Counted from the stretch's first letter, positions 6,651-12,844 are shown. The stretch is 13,029 nucleotides of DNA from Paracoccaceae bacterium (GCA_023260935.1 JALQTL010000140.1:1-13029), one strand, 5' to 3'. Numbers and translations are program-made. Notes: generated from the sequence alone by a model not told the origin.

Positions 6651-8020
6651 TGGCCGTTTCGCTGCGCGTCCGGCTGATCTGGCAGTTGCTGGCGCTGGCG
6701 GCGGTGCTGGCGCTGGGCCTTTATCTGGCGGTGCGGATCGGGGCGGAACGCGCGTCAGAGGCCACGCTGGATGCCGTGCTGGGGGCGGCGGCGCAAGGCA
6801 TGGCGGAAGAGATGCGCAGCGAAGAGGGCGGCGTGGTCATCGATGTGCCCCCGGGCACCTTTTCGATGCTGGCGGCGATGGGGGAAGAGCGCATCTTCTA
6901 CCGTGTCGATGTGGGCGGGATGACGGTCACGGGATATGGCGACCTGCCGCTTCCGGCGGTCCCTCCCACGGCGCTGGCCCCGGTGTTCTATTCCGTGCCG
7001 TTCCGCGATGCCGATGTCAGGGTGGCGGCTGTGGCGCGGTCGATCCGGCTTGACGGGGTGGCGACGAAGGCGCTGGTGCTGCTGGGGCAGACCCGCGAAG
7101 GGCAGGACCAGATTGCCGAACGGCTGGGCAACCGGGCGGCGGCGCTGGGGCTGGCGGTGTTTCTGGTGGCCATTCCGCTTTCGCTGCTGGTGGCGCGCGG
7201 GCTGACGCGGCCCATCGACCGGCTGGCCGAGGCAGTGGGGCGGCGCGGCCCGCGCGACCTGCGCCCCGTGCGCCACCCGGCCCCGGCCGAGTTGCAGCCC
7301 TTTGTCGGCGCGCTCAACACCTTCATCGGGCGTTTGCGCGGCACCCTGAGCCAGACTGAAACCTTCATCGCCGAAGCCGCGCACCATATCCGCACGCCGC
7401 TGGCGGTGATGCGCAATGATGCCGAACTGGCGCTGCGCCATTCCGGGGAAGAGATGACGCGGGCGCGTCTGCGCGGGTTGATCCGGTCGGCCGATGATGC
7501 GGCACGGTCTGCGGGCCAGCTGCTGGATCACGCCACGGTGCTTTACCGCGCCGATCAGGCCGAACGCGCGCCGCTGGACCTTGCGCAGCTTACCCGTGCC
7601 GTGGCCGACCGCCTGGCCCCTGCGGCCGAAATGAAGGACATCGACCTGCGCCTGACGATCGAAGCACCGCTGCCTGCCGAAGGCGACGCCGTGCTGGTCG
7701 AGGCGGCATTGCGCAACATCATCGACAATGCGATCAAGTATTCCGATGCCGACAGCCTGGTCGAGATTATTGCCCGCGCGGCTGGCGGCAAGGCCGAAAT
7801 CACGGTGGCTGACCGCGGGCGGGGCCTTTCGGGGCTGACCCATGACCGGCTGAAGCGGCGGTTTCTGCGTGGCGCCAATGTCGGCGATGTTGCGGGATCC
7901 GGCCTTGGGTTGACCATCGTGGAGGAGGCCACCACCGCCATGGGCGGCCAGTTCACCCTGAGCCCCAGAGAAGGAGGCGGCACATGCGCCATCTTGTCCT
8001 TGCCCTTGTCCTTGTCCTGA
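6650..8020 (+). CDS. tctE: TctE-like sensor histidine kinase
   Basis: A 456-residue inner-membrane sensor kinase. A first membrane segment (about 10-28) is followed by a periplasmic domain (about 32-160) like the two-component sensor N-terminal domain of TctE proteins. A second membrane segment spans about 164-182 and a HAMP-like linker about 184-236. The HisKA motif AAHHIRTPL has catalytic H245. The ATPase domain shows the N box N356-N360 (NIIDN), D388-R-G-R-G and G416-S-G-L-G. The acceptor His is followed by a second His where the family usually has Gln, Glu or Asp. The start is ATG 6650, sharing one base with the tctD stop; GTG 6647 is an in-frame alternative. It should phosphorylate TctD. 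Its last 37 bases overlap the next gene in another frame. Confidence 0.92.
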   Translation: MAVSLRVRLIWQLLALAAVLALGLYLAVRIGAERASEATLDAVLGAAAQGMAEEMRSEEGGVVIDVPPGTFSMLAAMGEERIFYRVDVGGMTVTGYGDLPLPAVPPTALAPVFYSVPFRDADVRVAAVARSIRLDGVATKALVLLGQTREGQDQIAERLGNRAAALGLAVFLVAIPLSLLVARGLTRPIDRLAEAVGRRGPRDLRPVRHPAPAELQPFVGALNTFIGRLRGTLSQTETFIAEAAHHIRTPLAVMRNDAELALRHSGEEMTRARLRGLIRSADDAARSAGQLLDHATVLYRADQAERAPLDLAQLTRAVADRLAPAAEMKDIDLRLTIEAPLPAEGDAVLVEAALRNIIDNAIKYSDADSLVEIIARAAGGKAEITVADRGRGLSGLTHDRLKRRFLRGANVGDVAGSGLGLTIVEEATTAMGGQFTLSPREGGGTCAILSLPLSLS

Positions 8021-9021
8021 GCGCGATTCTGAGCCAGGCCCGCGTGGCGGCAGGGTTCGAGATCGAGGACGAGCGCAGCTTTGGCCCCGCGGGCGCGCCG
8101 CAGCTTCGCCTGCTGTCCACCACCGACATTGCCATCCTGCAACCGGTCATCACCGCATGGCTTCAGGCCAACCCGGACAGCGGGCTGCATTATGTGATGG
8201 CCTCCAGCCAAGAGGTGTATCGGGCCATTGCCGAAGACCGGGCCGCCTTTGATGTGGTGATTTCCTCGGCCATGGATTTGCAGATGAAGCTGGCCAATGA
8301 CGGCTTTGCGCGCCCGCTTCCGGCCGAGGCGATGGCCAGCCAGCCGCAATGGGCGCGCTGGCGCGATCTTCTGGTGGCGGTTGCCCAGGAGCCCGTGGTG
8401 CTGATCCTTGCCGATGGCGCGCTTGCCAGCCCGGCCGAGGCTCCGCGCACCCGGCGCGATCTGATCACGCTGCTTCGCGACAACCCCGACAGGTTCCGCG
8501 GCAAGGTCGGGTCATATGATCCGGCGATTTCCGGGGCGGGGTATCTTTTTGTGGCGCAGGATGCCCGGCTGTCCGACACGTTCTGGCGTCTGGCCGAGGT
8601 GATGGGGCGGCTGGATGCCCGTCTGTACTGCTGTTCCAGCGACATGATCAACGACCTGCAAGCCGGGCGCCTTCTGGTGGGGTACAATGTGCTGGGGTCT
8701 TATGCCGTGGCACATGGGGGCAAGGGCTTTCAGATCGTGGAACTGGAGGATTTCACACTGACGCTGCTGCGCACGGCGCTGATTCCGCAAAACGCGCCCG
8801 ACCCGGACGGGGCCGCGGCTTTCCTGCGTTTTCTGCTTTCGGCACCCGGGCAAGACCTGATTTCAGAAGGGGCGGGCCTGCCTTCGGTGGAAGAGGCGGC
8901 CTTTGAGCGCAAACCCCATCTGCGACCGATCCGGCTGGACCCGGGGCTTCTGGCCAATCTGGATGATGTGACGCGGCAACGGTTTCTGGATGAATGGCGT
9001 GCCGCGATGGTCCAGCCCTGA
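7984..9021 (+). CDS. Periplasmic Fe3+/family-1 type solute-binding protein, likely co-sensor
   Basis: A 345-residue exported protein. Residues 1 to about 23 form a signal peptide (MRHLVLALVLVLSAILSQ...), and the rest is a two-lobed binding-protein fold of the extracellular family-1 / ferric-type group. Visible features are LLSTTDIAILQPVI after the leader, F-D-V-V-I-S-S-A-M-D, Y-D-P-A-I-S-G-A-G-Y-L-F and V-G-Y-N-V-L-G-S-Y-A. AAGGAGG (7971-7977) lies six bases before the ATG, inside the kinase gene. No ABC permease or ATPase is encoded nearby. An orphan binding protein co-translated with a TctD/TctE pair suggests it presents ligand to the kinase, as proposed for PgtC in the phosphoglycerate system; this role is inferred. 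A Cys pair (LYCCSSD) in the middle could be a vicinal disulphide. Confidence 0.85.
   Translation: MRHLVLALVLVLSAILSQARVAAGFEIEDERSFGPAGAPQLRLLSTTDIAILQPVITAWLQANPDSGLHYVMASSQEVYRAIAEDRAAFDVVISSAMDLQMKLANDGFARPLPAEAMASQPQWARWRDLLVAVAQEPVVLILADGALASPAEAPRTRRDLITLLRDNPDRFRGKVGSYDPAISGAGYLFVAQDARLSDTFWRLAEVMGRLDARLYCCSSDMINDLQAGRLLVGYNVLGSYAVAHGGKGFQIVELEDFTLTLLRTALIPQNAPDPDGAAAFLRFLLSAPGQDLISEGAGLPSVEEAAFERKPHLRPIRLDPGLLANLDDVTRQRFLDEWRAAMVQP
7993..8016 (+). repeat. CTTGTC hexamer tandem in the tctE / binding-protein overlap
   Basis: Four consecutive hexamers read CTTGTC, CTTGCC, CTTGTC, CTTGTC. In the kinase frame they encode the extreme C-terminus (alternating Leu and Ser/Pro). In the other frame they encode the hydrophobic core of the binding-protein signal peptide (Leu-Val/Ala alternation). 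Slippage by one unit keeps both frames. Confidence 0.7.
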
Positions 9022-9034
9022 GCCTGGCGCAGGG
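9016..9034. other. Weak hairpin between convergent genes
   Basis: CCCTG (9016-9020) and CAGGG (9030-9034) form a 5-bp stem with a nine-base loop over the stop of the binding-protein gene, in the short gap before the convergent exonuclease gene stop (9051). There is no T tract on either strand, so an intrinsic terminator is doubtful. Confidence 0.2.
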
Positions 9035-9050
9035 TCGCCAATCCGGGGGG

Positions 9051-9830
9051 TCAATCGTCCAGCATGATCCAGACCGGCACATGGTCTGACGGCTTGTCGC
9101 CCGCGCGCACCTGCTTGTCTATCCCTGCGCCCGTCAGCCGGTCGGCAGCCTGCGGTGACAGCAGCAGATGGTCGATGCGGATGCCGTTGTTCCGTTCCCA
9201 CGCACCGGCCTGATAATCCCAGAAGCTGTAATGGCCGGGGCCTTCCACGCGGGCGCGGAAGGCATCGGTCAGCCCAAGGTTCAGCATCTGGCGAAAGGCC
9301 GCGCGCGTCTGCGGCAGGAAAAGCGCGTCATCAGCCCAAAGTTCGGGCCGGGCGGCATCTTCGGCCTGCGGGATCACGTTGTAGTCGCCGGCGCAGACAA
9401 AGGCCTCTTCCGTGGCCAGAAGGTCGCGCAGGCGCTGTTCCATCCGTGCCATCCATGCCAGCTTGTAGTCATACTTCGGCCCCGGGGCAGGGTTGCCGTT
9501 GGGCAAATACAGCCCGCAGACCCGGATCGGGCGGGGTGCCATCACCGTGGCTTCGATCCAGCGGGCCTGTTCGTCGGAGGTGTCCCCGGGCAGGCCGCGC
9601 ACCACGTCTTCCAGCGGCAGGCGCGACAGGATGGCAACCCCGTTGAAGCTTTTCTGGCCGTGGGTTTCGACGCGATAGCCCATGTCTTCAAAGACTTCAC
9701 GCGGGAAGGCTTCGTCGAGCGACTTTATTTCCTGTAGGCAGACCACATCGGGCCGGCTGGCATCCAGCCAGCGGGGCAGCGCCTCGATCCGTGCCTTGAT
9801 GCCGTTGATGTTGAAAGTAGCGATCAGCAT
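9051..9830 (-). CDS. xthA: Exodeoxyribonuclease III (AP endonuclease, ExoIII type)
   Basis: A 259-residue Mg2+-dependent exonuclease/AP endonuclease of the ExoIII family, acting in base-excision repair of abasic and oxidative DNA damage. All catalytic landmarks are present: N7 in TFNINGIK, E34 in LQEIK, Y108-L-P-N, D149 and N151 in GDYNVIP, the RIDHLLLSP segment, and D249/H250 in the terminal SDHVPVW. Length and residue numbers fit E. coli Xth closely. The start is ATG 9830 because the protein family begins MxxxTFNING; the in-frame extension to 9869 is low-complexity. There is no ordinary Shine-Dalgarno: the bases before the ATG are a G-tract array (separate entry). It is convergent with the binding-protein gene and divergent from the repeat-protein cassette. 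Confidence 0.96.
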   Translation of the reverse strand: MLIATFNINGIKARIEALPRWLDASRPDVVCLQEIKSLDEAFPREVFEDMGYRVETHGQKSFNGVAILSRLPLEDVVRGLPGDTSDEQARWIEATVMAPRPIRVCGLYLPNGNPAPGPKYDYKLAWMARMEQRLRDLLATEEAFVCAGDYNVIPQAEDAARPELWADDALFLPQTRAAFRQMLNLGLTDAFRARVEGPGHYSFWDYQAGAWERNNGIRIDHLLLSPQAADRLTGAGIDKQVRAGDKPSDHVPVWIMLDD

Positions 9831-9854
9831 CCCGCCCGTTCCCGTTCCCGTCCC
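9831..9854 (-). promoter_or_regulatory. G-quadruplex motif immediately before the xthA start codon
   Basis: On the xthA coding strand five GGG tracts occur in 24 bases with loops AC, AAC, AAC and C. The last tract touches the ATG. It satisfies the G3+N1-7 quadruplex rule with one spare tract and occupies the ribosome-binding position. On the + strand it is seen as CCCG/CCCGTT units. Whether it folds in DNA or mRNA is not shown by sequence. Confidence 0.7.
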
Positions 9855-9996
9855 ACGCCGCGGCGCCAAGCCCCGGGCGCCCTTGGGTCAGCTATCCCGC
9901 ATGACGGGGCCGATGGCAAGCGCGGCGCGGCCGAGTAGGCTGATTGTTTCCAGATCATGCAAAAATTATCGCAATCTTAAAGAGAAAGAGTTTGCT

Positions 9997-10022
9997 GGAA
10001 TCACTTTTAGGTTGTTAGCGTT
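9997..10022 (+). promoter_or_regulatory. Candidate promoter GGAAT-N17-CGTT (ECF/EcfG-like)
   Basis: GGAAT (9997-10001), 17 bases, then CGTT (10019-10022). The alphaproteobacterial general-stress sigma factor EcfG recognises GGAAC-N16/17-CGTT, so this differs at one base. Transcription would start near 10030, giving a leader of about 30 bases to the start at 10063. Many Rhodobacterales are thought to lack EcfG, so another stress sigma factor, or chance, is possible. Confidence 0.3.
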
Positions 10023-10062
10023 TTTGTGTTGAAATCGTGCAACCTGATGAGGGGGAATGAAG

Positions 10063-10317
10063 ATGTCTGCTGCTGTCAATCTGGAAGTTTTTGGTAAAGA
10101 GTCATATGAAACAATGATTTGTGGTGATGCGACGGGGATGATGACCAGCGTTGCCTCGGCCATGATGACCAGTGTTGCCACGTCGATGATGATGAGCGTG
10201 GCCACATCGATGATGACCAGCGTGGCCACGGCCGGGATGATCAGCGTGGCGCTGGATGCGGCTGACAAGTTCGCAGGTGGAAACACTGCGCTGATGACCA
10301 GCGTTGCCGATATCTGA
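10063..10317 (+). CDS. 84-residue octapeptide-repeat protein, unknown function
   Basis: I do not recognise this protein with confidence. The start is ATG 10063: GAGGGGG (10049-10055) is seven bases away, whereas the ATG at 10057 is only one base away. Residues 1-24 are a non-repeated leader (VNLEVFGKESYETMICGDAT, with the only Tyr and Cys). Residues 25-64 are five exact-period octapeptides: GMMTSVAS, AMMTSVAT, SMMMSVAT, SMMTSVAT, AGMISVAL. After a spacer with D-A-A-D-K-F-A-G-G-N, a sixth copy ALMTSVAD is nearly at the C-terminus. There is no signal peptide and no long hydrophobic helix. The leader uses A/T-ending codons and the repeats GC-rich ones. A multi-core modified peptide, a short beta-solenoid or a structural Met-rich protein are all possible. 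It heads a cassette with an unknown protein and an exporter-like protein. Confidence 0.75.
   Translation: MSAAVNLEVFGKESYETMICGDATGMMTSVASAMMTSVATSMMMSVATSMMTSVATAGMISVALDAADKFAGGNTALMTSVADI
10135..10254 (+). repeat. Five in-frame 24-bp repeats (octapeptide array)
   Basis: Five direct 24-bp units with consensus near ATGATGACCAGCGTGGCC plus two variable codons. Units differ mostly at third positions (GTT/GTG, AGC/AGT), so the peptide is more conserved than the DNA, which points to selection on the protein. A sixth degenerate copy lies at 10288-10311. There are no spacers, so this is not CRISPR. The period keeps the frame, so unit gain or loss would change only length. Confidence 0.9.
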
Positions 10318-10330
10318 TGGCTGAACAGGG

Positions 10331-10366
10331 GCTGGGGCGGGCTGCCACCCGCTTCGGCCCGCTTCG
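10331..10366 (+). other. Mutually exclusive hairpins between repeat gene and next gene
   Basis: A G-rich arm (10334-10342) can pair with either of two copies of CCCGCTTCG (10348-10356 or 10358-10366). The near pairing gives GCGGG-CTGCCA-CCCGC with extra G-C and G-T pairs. The far pairing gives GCGGGC/GCCCGC with a 14-base loop. There is no T tract, so a plain terminator is unlikely. It may protect or process the upstream mRNA or lower expression of the downstream gene. Confidence 0.4.
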
Positions 10367-10392
10367 CATGACCCGCCACGAAAGGGCCGGAC

Positions 10393-11484
10393 ATGACCAA
10401 TGTGATCGCGCTGCGGCTGCCGCCGTCATCCGATGCAAAGCCCGCGCTGCCCGGACTTGTCGAGATGTTCGCGCTTCGGCGCCGGGGCAGGCATGACCCG
10501 TTCTGGCTGAAGGAAAATGCCGAACTGGCGCAGATTCTGGCTGCCTGCCGGATCGATGTGCCCGAGGCGGCCTTGCAACCCCTGCTGGACCAATTGGGGC
10601 AGGTTCGGGATGAGCTGTGCTTTTTCCCGCAATATTACCGGCTGATGCTGTCTTTGGCGCTGGATCTTCAGGCCTTGGGCGTGGCCGGTTTGCCGGTGGC
10701 GTGGATGGCGGATTTCGTCCGCGAAAAGGCGCTGATCGGTGGCGAGCTTTCAGACATGCACCGGGCCGAGGCGTTGCTGCTTTTGCGCCGCGCCGGGGTA
10801 GCAGATGCCCGCGATGATGATCTTGACCGGCGGCTGATGGCCTTTGCCGAAGGCGCGCCTGCCTTCTGCCTGCCCAACCGGCGCGCGGCCTATGATCTGA
10901 CGCATATCCTGTTCCACGGATCCGATTACGGGCGCAGGCCTCTGGCTGACGGGCACAGGTTTGCCCCCAGCCTGATCAACGCCGGCATGGTGGCCTGGCT
11001 GGAGGATAACAGCGACCTTCTGGCCGAAGTGACGCTTGCCCTGCGGCTGGCCGGTCAGCCGGTGCCGGCCCTTTGGGACAGGGCGCTGCAAGACCTTGCC
11101 CCCCGGGCAAGCTTTGCCCCGCTGCCCGCACGGCAAGGGCTGGAGGATGACTATCATCAGTATCTGGTGGTGAACTGGGCCACCATGGCGGCCGGAAAGC
11201 CCGGTTTTGCGGGCACCATCGCGCCCGGCGCGCGGTCGGTGCGCCTGCCCGGGCGTGATCCCGCTGCGCTGACCGAACTTTCGTTGGCGCTTCTGGACAT
11301 GGGGCCTGCCCGGGCGGCCGATTGGGGGCGCATGCGCTGGCGGTTGTGGCCCAAGCTTTCCGCACCGACCCGGGCCCGGATCGAGGCGCTGGAACCCTTG
11401 CCCGGTTTCGAGGCTTTCTTTGCCGGCTTTTCCCGCGCCGCCGAAACCCGGCCCGCGCCTTTGCAGGAAGGATGTCGCCGATGA
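10393..11484 (+). CDS. Uncharacterised 363-residue protein, partner of the repeat protein
   Basis: I cannot name a function; it resembles uncharacterised DUF proteins found in Rhodobacterales. It is soluble, Leu/Ala-rich and probably all-helical, with no signal peptide. The most conserved-looking parts are FPQYYRLMLSLALDLQ near residues 77-92, AYDLTHILFHGSDYGRRPL near 166-184 and DDYHQYLVVNW near 252-262. T-H-I-L-F-H-G-S-D puts H171, H175 and D178 in an HxxxH...D pattern that could hold a metal, and H255 lies in the third segment; that is speculation. AAAGGG lies six bases before the ATG. It follows the repeat gene by 75 bp and overlaps the transporter gene as ATGA, so the last two are translationally coupled. 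Codon use matches the chromosome. Confidence 0.8.
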   Translation: MTNVIALRLPPSSDAKPALPGLVEMFALRRRGRHDPFWLKENAELAQILAACRIDVPEAALQPLLDQLGQVRDELCFFPQYYRLMLSLALDLQALGVAGLPVAWMADFVREKALIGGELSDMHRAEALLLLRRAGVADARDDDLDRRLMAFAEGAPAFCLPNRRAAYDLTHILFHGSDYGRRPLADGHRFAPSLINAGMVAWLEDNSDLLAEVTLALRLAGQPVPALWDRALQDLAPRASFAPLPARQGLEDDYHQYLVVNWATMAAGKPGFAGTIAPGARSVRLPGRDPAALTELSLALLDMGPARAADWGRMRWRLWPKLSAPTRARIEALEPLPGFEAFFAGFSRAAETRPAPLQEGCRR

Positions 11485-12428
11485 TGGCCCGTGACCGCGC
11501 GTCCCTGTCGGGCGGTATTCTGCTGCTGCTGGCGGCGACCATCGCCACCACACTGGCCGATGGGGTGGTAAAGGATCTGGCATCGCGCTTGCAGGCGCCG
11601 CAGGTGTTCTTTTTGTCAGGCGCGCTGATGGCGGGGCTGAGTGTGCTGGCCGCGCAGACGGGCAGGGGGCTGGGGGTGGTGGTGCAGGGGTGCCTGCGCA
11701 CCCAAAGGCCGGGCCTTCTGGCGCTGCGGTCGCTGGCCACGGTGGTGGCGGCCTGGGGCTTTTTTTATGCCTTGGCGCAGATCCGGCTGGCCGAGGTGTT
11801 CCTGTTCATCGGGCTGATGCCGCTGATGTCGGCCTTTCTGTCGCGTGCCATTCTGGGGGAAGGCGTGGGGCCCGCGGCCTGGATCGGGATGGCGATGGGG
11901 CTTGCCGGGCTGATGATGCTGTTTCCGGGCGGGGTTTCTGACATCTCTCTGGGGCATCTGGCGGGGTTGGTCGGGGCCGGGGCGGGCACGGTATCGCTGG
12001 TGCTGTCACGGCTGATCGCCCGGCACGATGCGAATACACTGGTGCAGGTGTTCTATCCCAACCTTGCGCTTGCGGTTTCAGCCCTGCTGGTGCTGCCGAC
12101 CTTCTGGCTGCCGATGTCGCTGGCCGATCTTGCGCTGATCCTTGGCTATTCGGGGCTGTTGTTCCTGGCGCGCTGGGGGATGGTTCTGGTGATGCGGCGC
12201 CTGCCGGCGCCTGTGGCGCTGCCGCTGATGAACATCCAGTTCGTCTGGATGGTGATCGTGGGGCTGGTGTTCTTTGGCGAAAGACCGGATGCGCTGACCC
12301 TGTCTGGCGCCACGCTGGTGATGCTGGCGGGTGTCGTGGCGGTGTCGCAGCAGGCGCGCGTCAACCGGTTGGCCGCGCGGGCCGCCCGTGGGGCGCAACC
12401 GGGCGGGGCGGTCATTCCGGCCGAATGA
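11481..12428 (+). CDS. DMT-superfamily EamA-type transporter
   Basis: A 315-residue inner-membrane protein with about ten membrane segments in two EamA repeats (about 12-140 and 150-290). Typical features are the A-D-G-V-V-K-D segment after helix 1, F-F-Y-A-L-A-Q-I-R-L-A-E-V-F-L-F before helix 4 and, in the second half, the LVMRRLPAPVALPLMNIQFVW and GERPD segments. These proteins usually export metabolites, amino acids or small peptides. The start is ATG 11481, overlapping the previous stop as ATGA with AGGAAGG nine bases upstream; ATG 11472 lies directly against that site and ATG 11484 is further off. It closes the cassette, so it may move the cassette's product or substrate. It is convergent with erpA after 37 bp, with no clear terminator between. 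Confidence 0.9.
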   Translation: MMARDRASLSGGILLLLAATIATTLADGVVKDLASRLQAPQVFFLSGALMAGLSVLAAQTGRGLGVVVQGCLRTQRPGLLALRSLATVVAAWGFFYALAQIRLAEVFLFIGLMPLMSAFLSRAILGEGVGPAAWIGMAMGLAGLMMLFPGGVSDISLGHLAGLVGAGAGTVSLVLSRLIARHDANTLVQVFYPNLALAVSALLVLPTFWLPMSLADLALILGYSGLLFLARWGMVLVMRRLPAPVALPLMNIQFVWMVIVGLVFFGERPDALTLSGATLVMLAGVVAVSQQARVNRLAARAARGAQPGGAVIPAE

Positions 12429-12465
12429 CGGAGTGCTGTGGCGCGCAGCTATCCTGAAACCGCGA

Positions 12466-12813
12466 TCACATCGAAAACGATGTGCCGCAGCCACAGCTGG
12501 AAGAGGCGTTGGGATTGTCGATCACGAAGCGGGCGCCGATCAGCTCATCGGTGAAGTCGATCACTGCATTTTGCAGGAACGGCAGCGACACGCTGTCAAC
12601 CAGCACCTGATAGCCGTCCTTTTCCAGCACCAGATCATCGGCGGCAGGGTCATCCAGCCGGATATCGTACTGAAAGCCGGAACAGCCGCCGCCATCGACG
12701 GCCACGCGCAGGGCCTTTCGCTCGCCCGTGATCTGGGCGATCTCCTCCAGCCGCGCGAAGGCACGGTCTGTCACCCGGGGGGGCAGGGCATCGGGGGGAA
12801 GGACAAGATCCAT
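12466..12813 (-). CDS. erpA: Iron-sulfur cluster insertion protein, HesB/IscA/ErpA type
   Basis: A 115-residue A-type Fe-S carrier that receives clusters from the Suf/Isc scaffold and passes them to apo-enzymes. The three cluster ligands are present: C44 in GGGCSGFQY, and C107 and C109 in the terminal S-C-G-C-G-T-S-F. The length is typical of the family. The start is ATG 12813; the open frame reaches 12951 but that extension overlaps the divergent promoter and the next gene. The ribosome site is weak. ErpA, rather than IscA or SufA, is suggested by position beside the dGTPase-like gene and lack of suf or isc neighbours; the family is secure, the exact paralogue less so. Confidence 0.92.
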   Translation of the reverse strand: MDLVLPPDALPPRVTDRAFARLEEIAQITGERKALRVAVDGGGCSGFQYDIRLDDPAADDLVLEKDGYQVLVDSVSLPFLQNAVIDFTDELIGARFVIDNPNASSSCGCGTSFSM

Positions 12814-12844
12814 GGCTTTTTCACATAGGATTGGGCTTTGCGTT

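Larger units (their letters stand above)
9831..10062. promoter_or_regulatory. Divergent xthA / repeat-protein intergenic region
   Basis: This is the largest gap (232 bp). The left half (9831 to about 9940) is GC-rich with the G-tract array and short hairpins. The right half (about 9945-10045) is strikingly AT-rich compared with the whole window and should hold the promoter of the repeat-protein gene. GAGGGGG at 10049-10055 is that gene's ribosome site. I see no RNA gene or ORF of its own here. Confidence 0.6.

Noticed and set aside
6755..7843. 362-codon minus-strand frame under the histidine kinase
   Set aside because: Arg/Gln/His-rich shadow; the + strand shows complete HisKA and ATPase motifs.
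9831..9869. Thirteen-residue N-terminal extension of exonuclease III
   Set aside because: Low-complexity Gly/Thr/Arg sequence from the G-tract array; the family begins at the MLIATFNING Met.
9866..9886. Hairpin CCAAG/CTTGG upstream of xthA as a terminator
   Set aside because: Only 5 bp, no T tract, and no gene ends there.
10135..10254. CRISPR array
   Set aside because: Repeats are contiguous 24-bp units with no spacers and code for a continuous peptide repeat; no cas genes nearby.
9966..10400. 144-codon antisense frame over the repeat gene, with repeated A-T-L-V-I-I units
   Set aside because: Repetition merely mirrors the + strand array; its ATG has no ribosome site and it runs through the promoter region, while the + strand gene has a well-spaced ribosome site and peptide-level conservation of units.
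12429..12465. Terminator between the DMT gene and erpA
   Set aside because: Only a 4-bp GCTG/CAGC stem is visible and no T tract; not distinguishable from chance.
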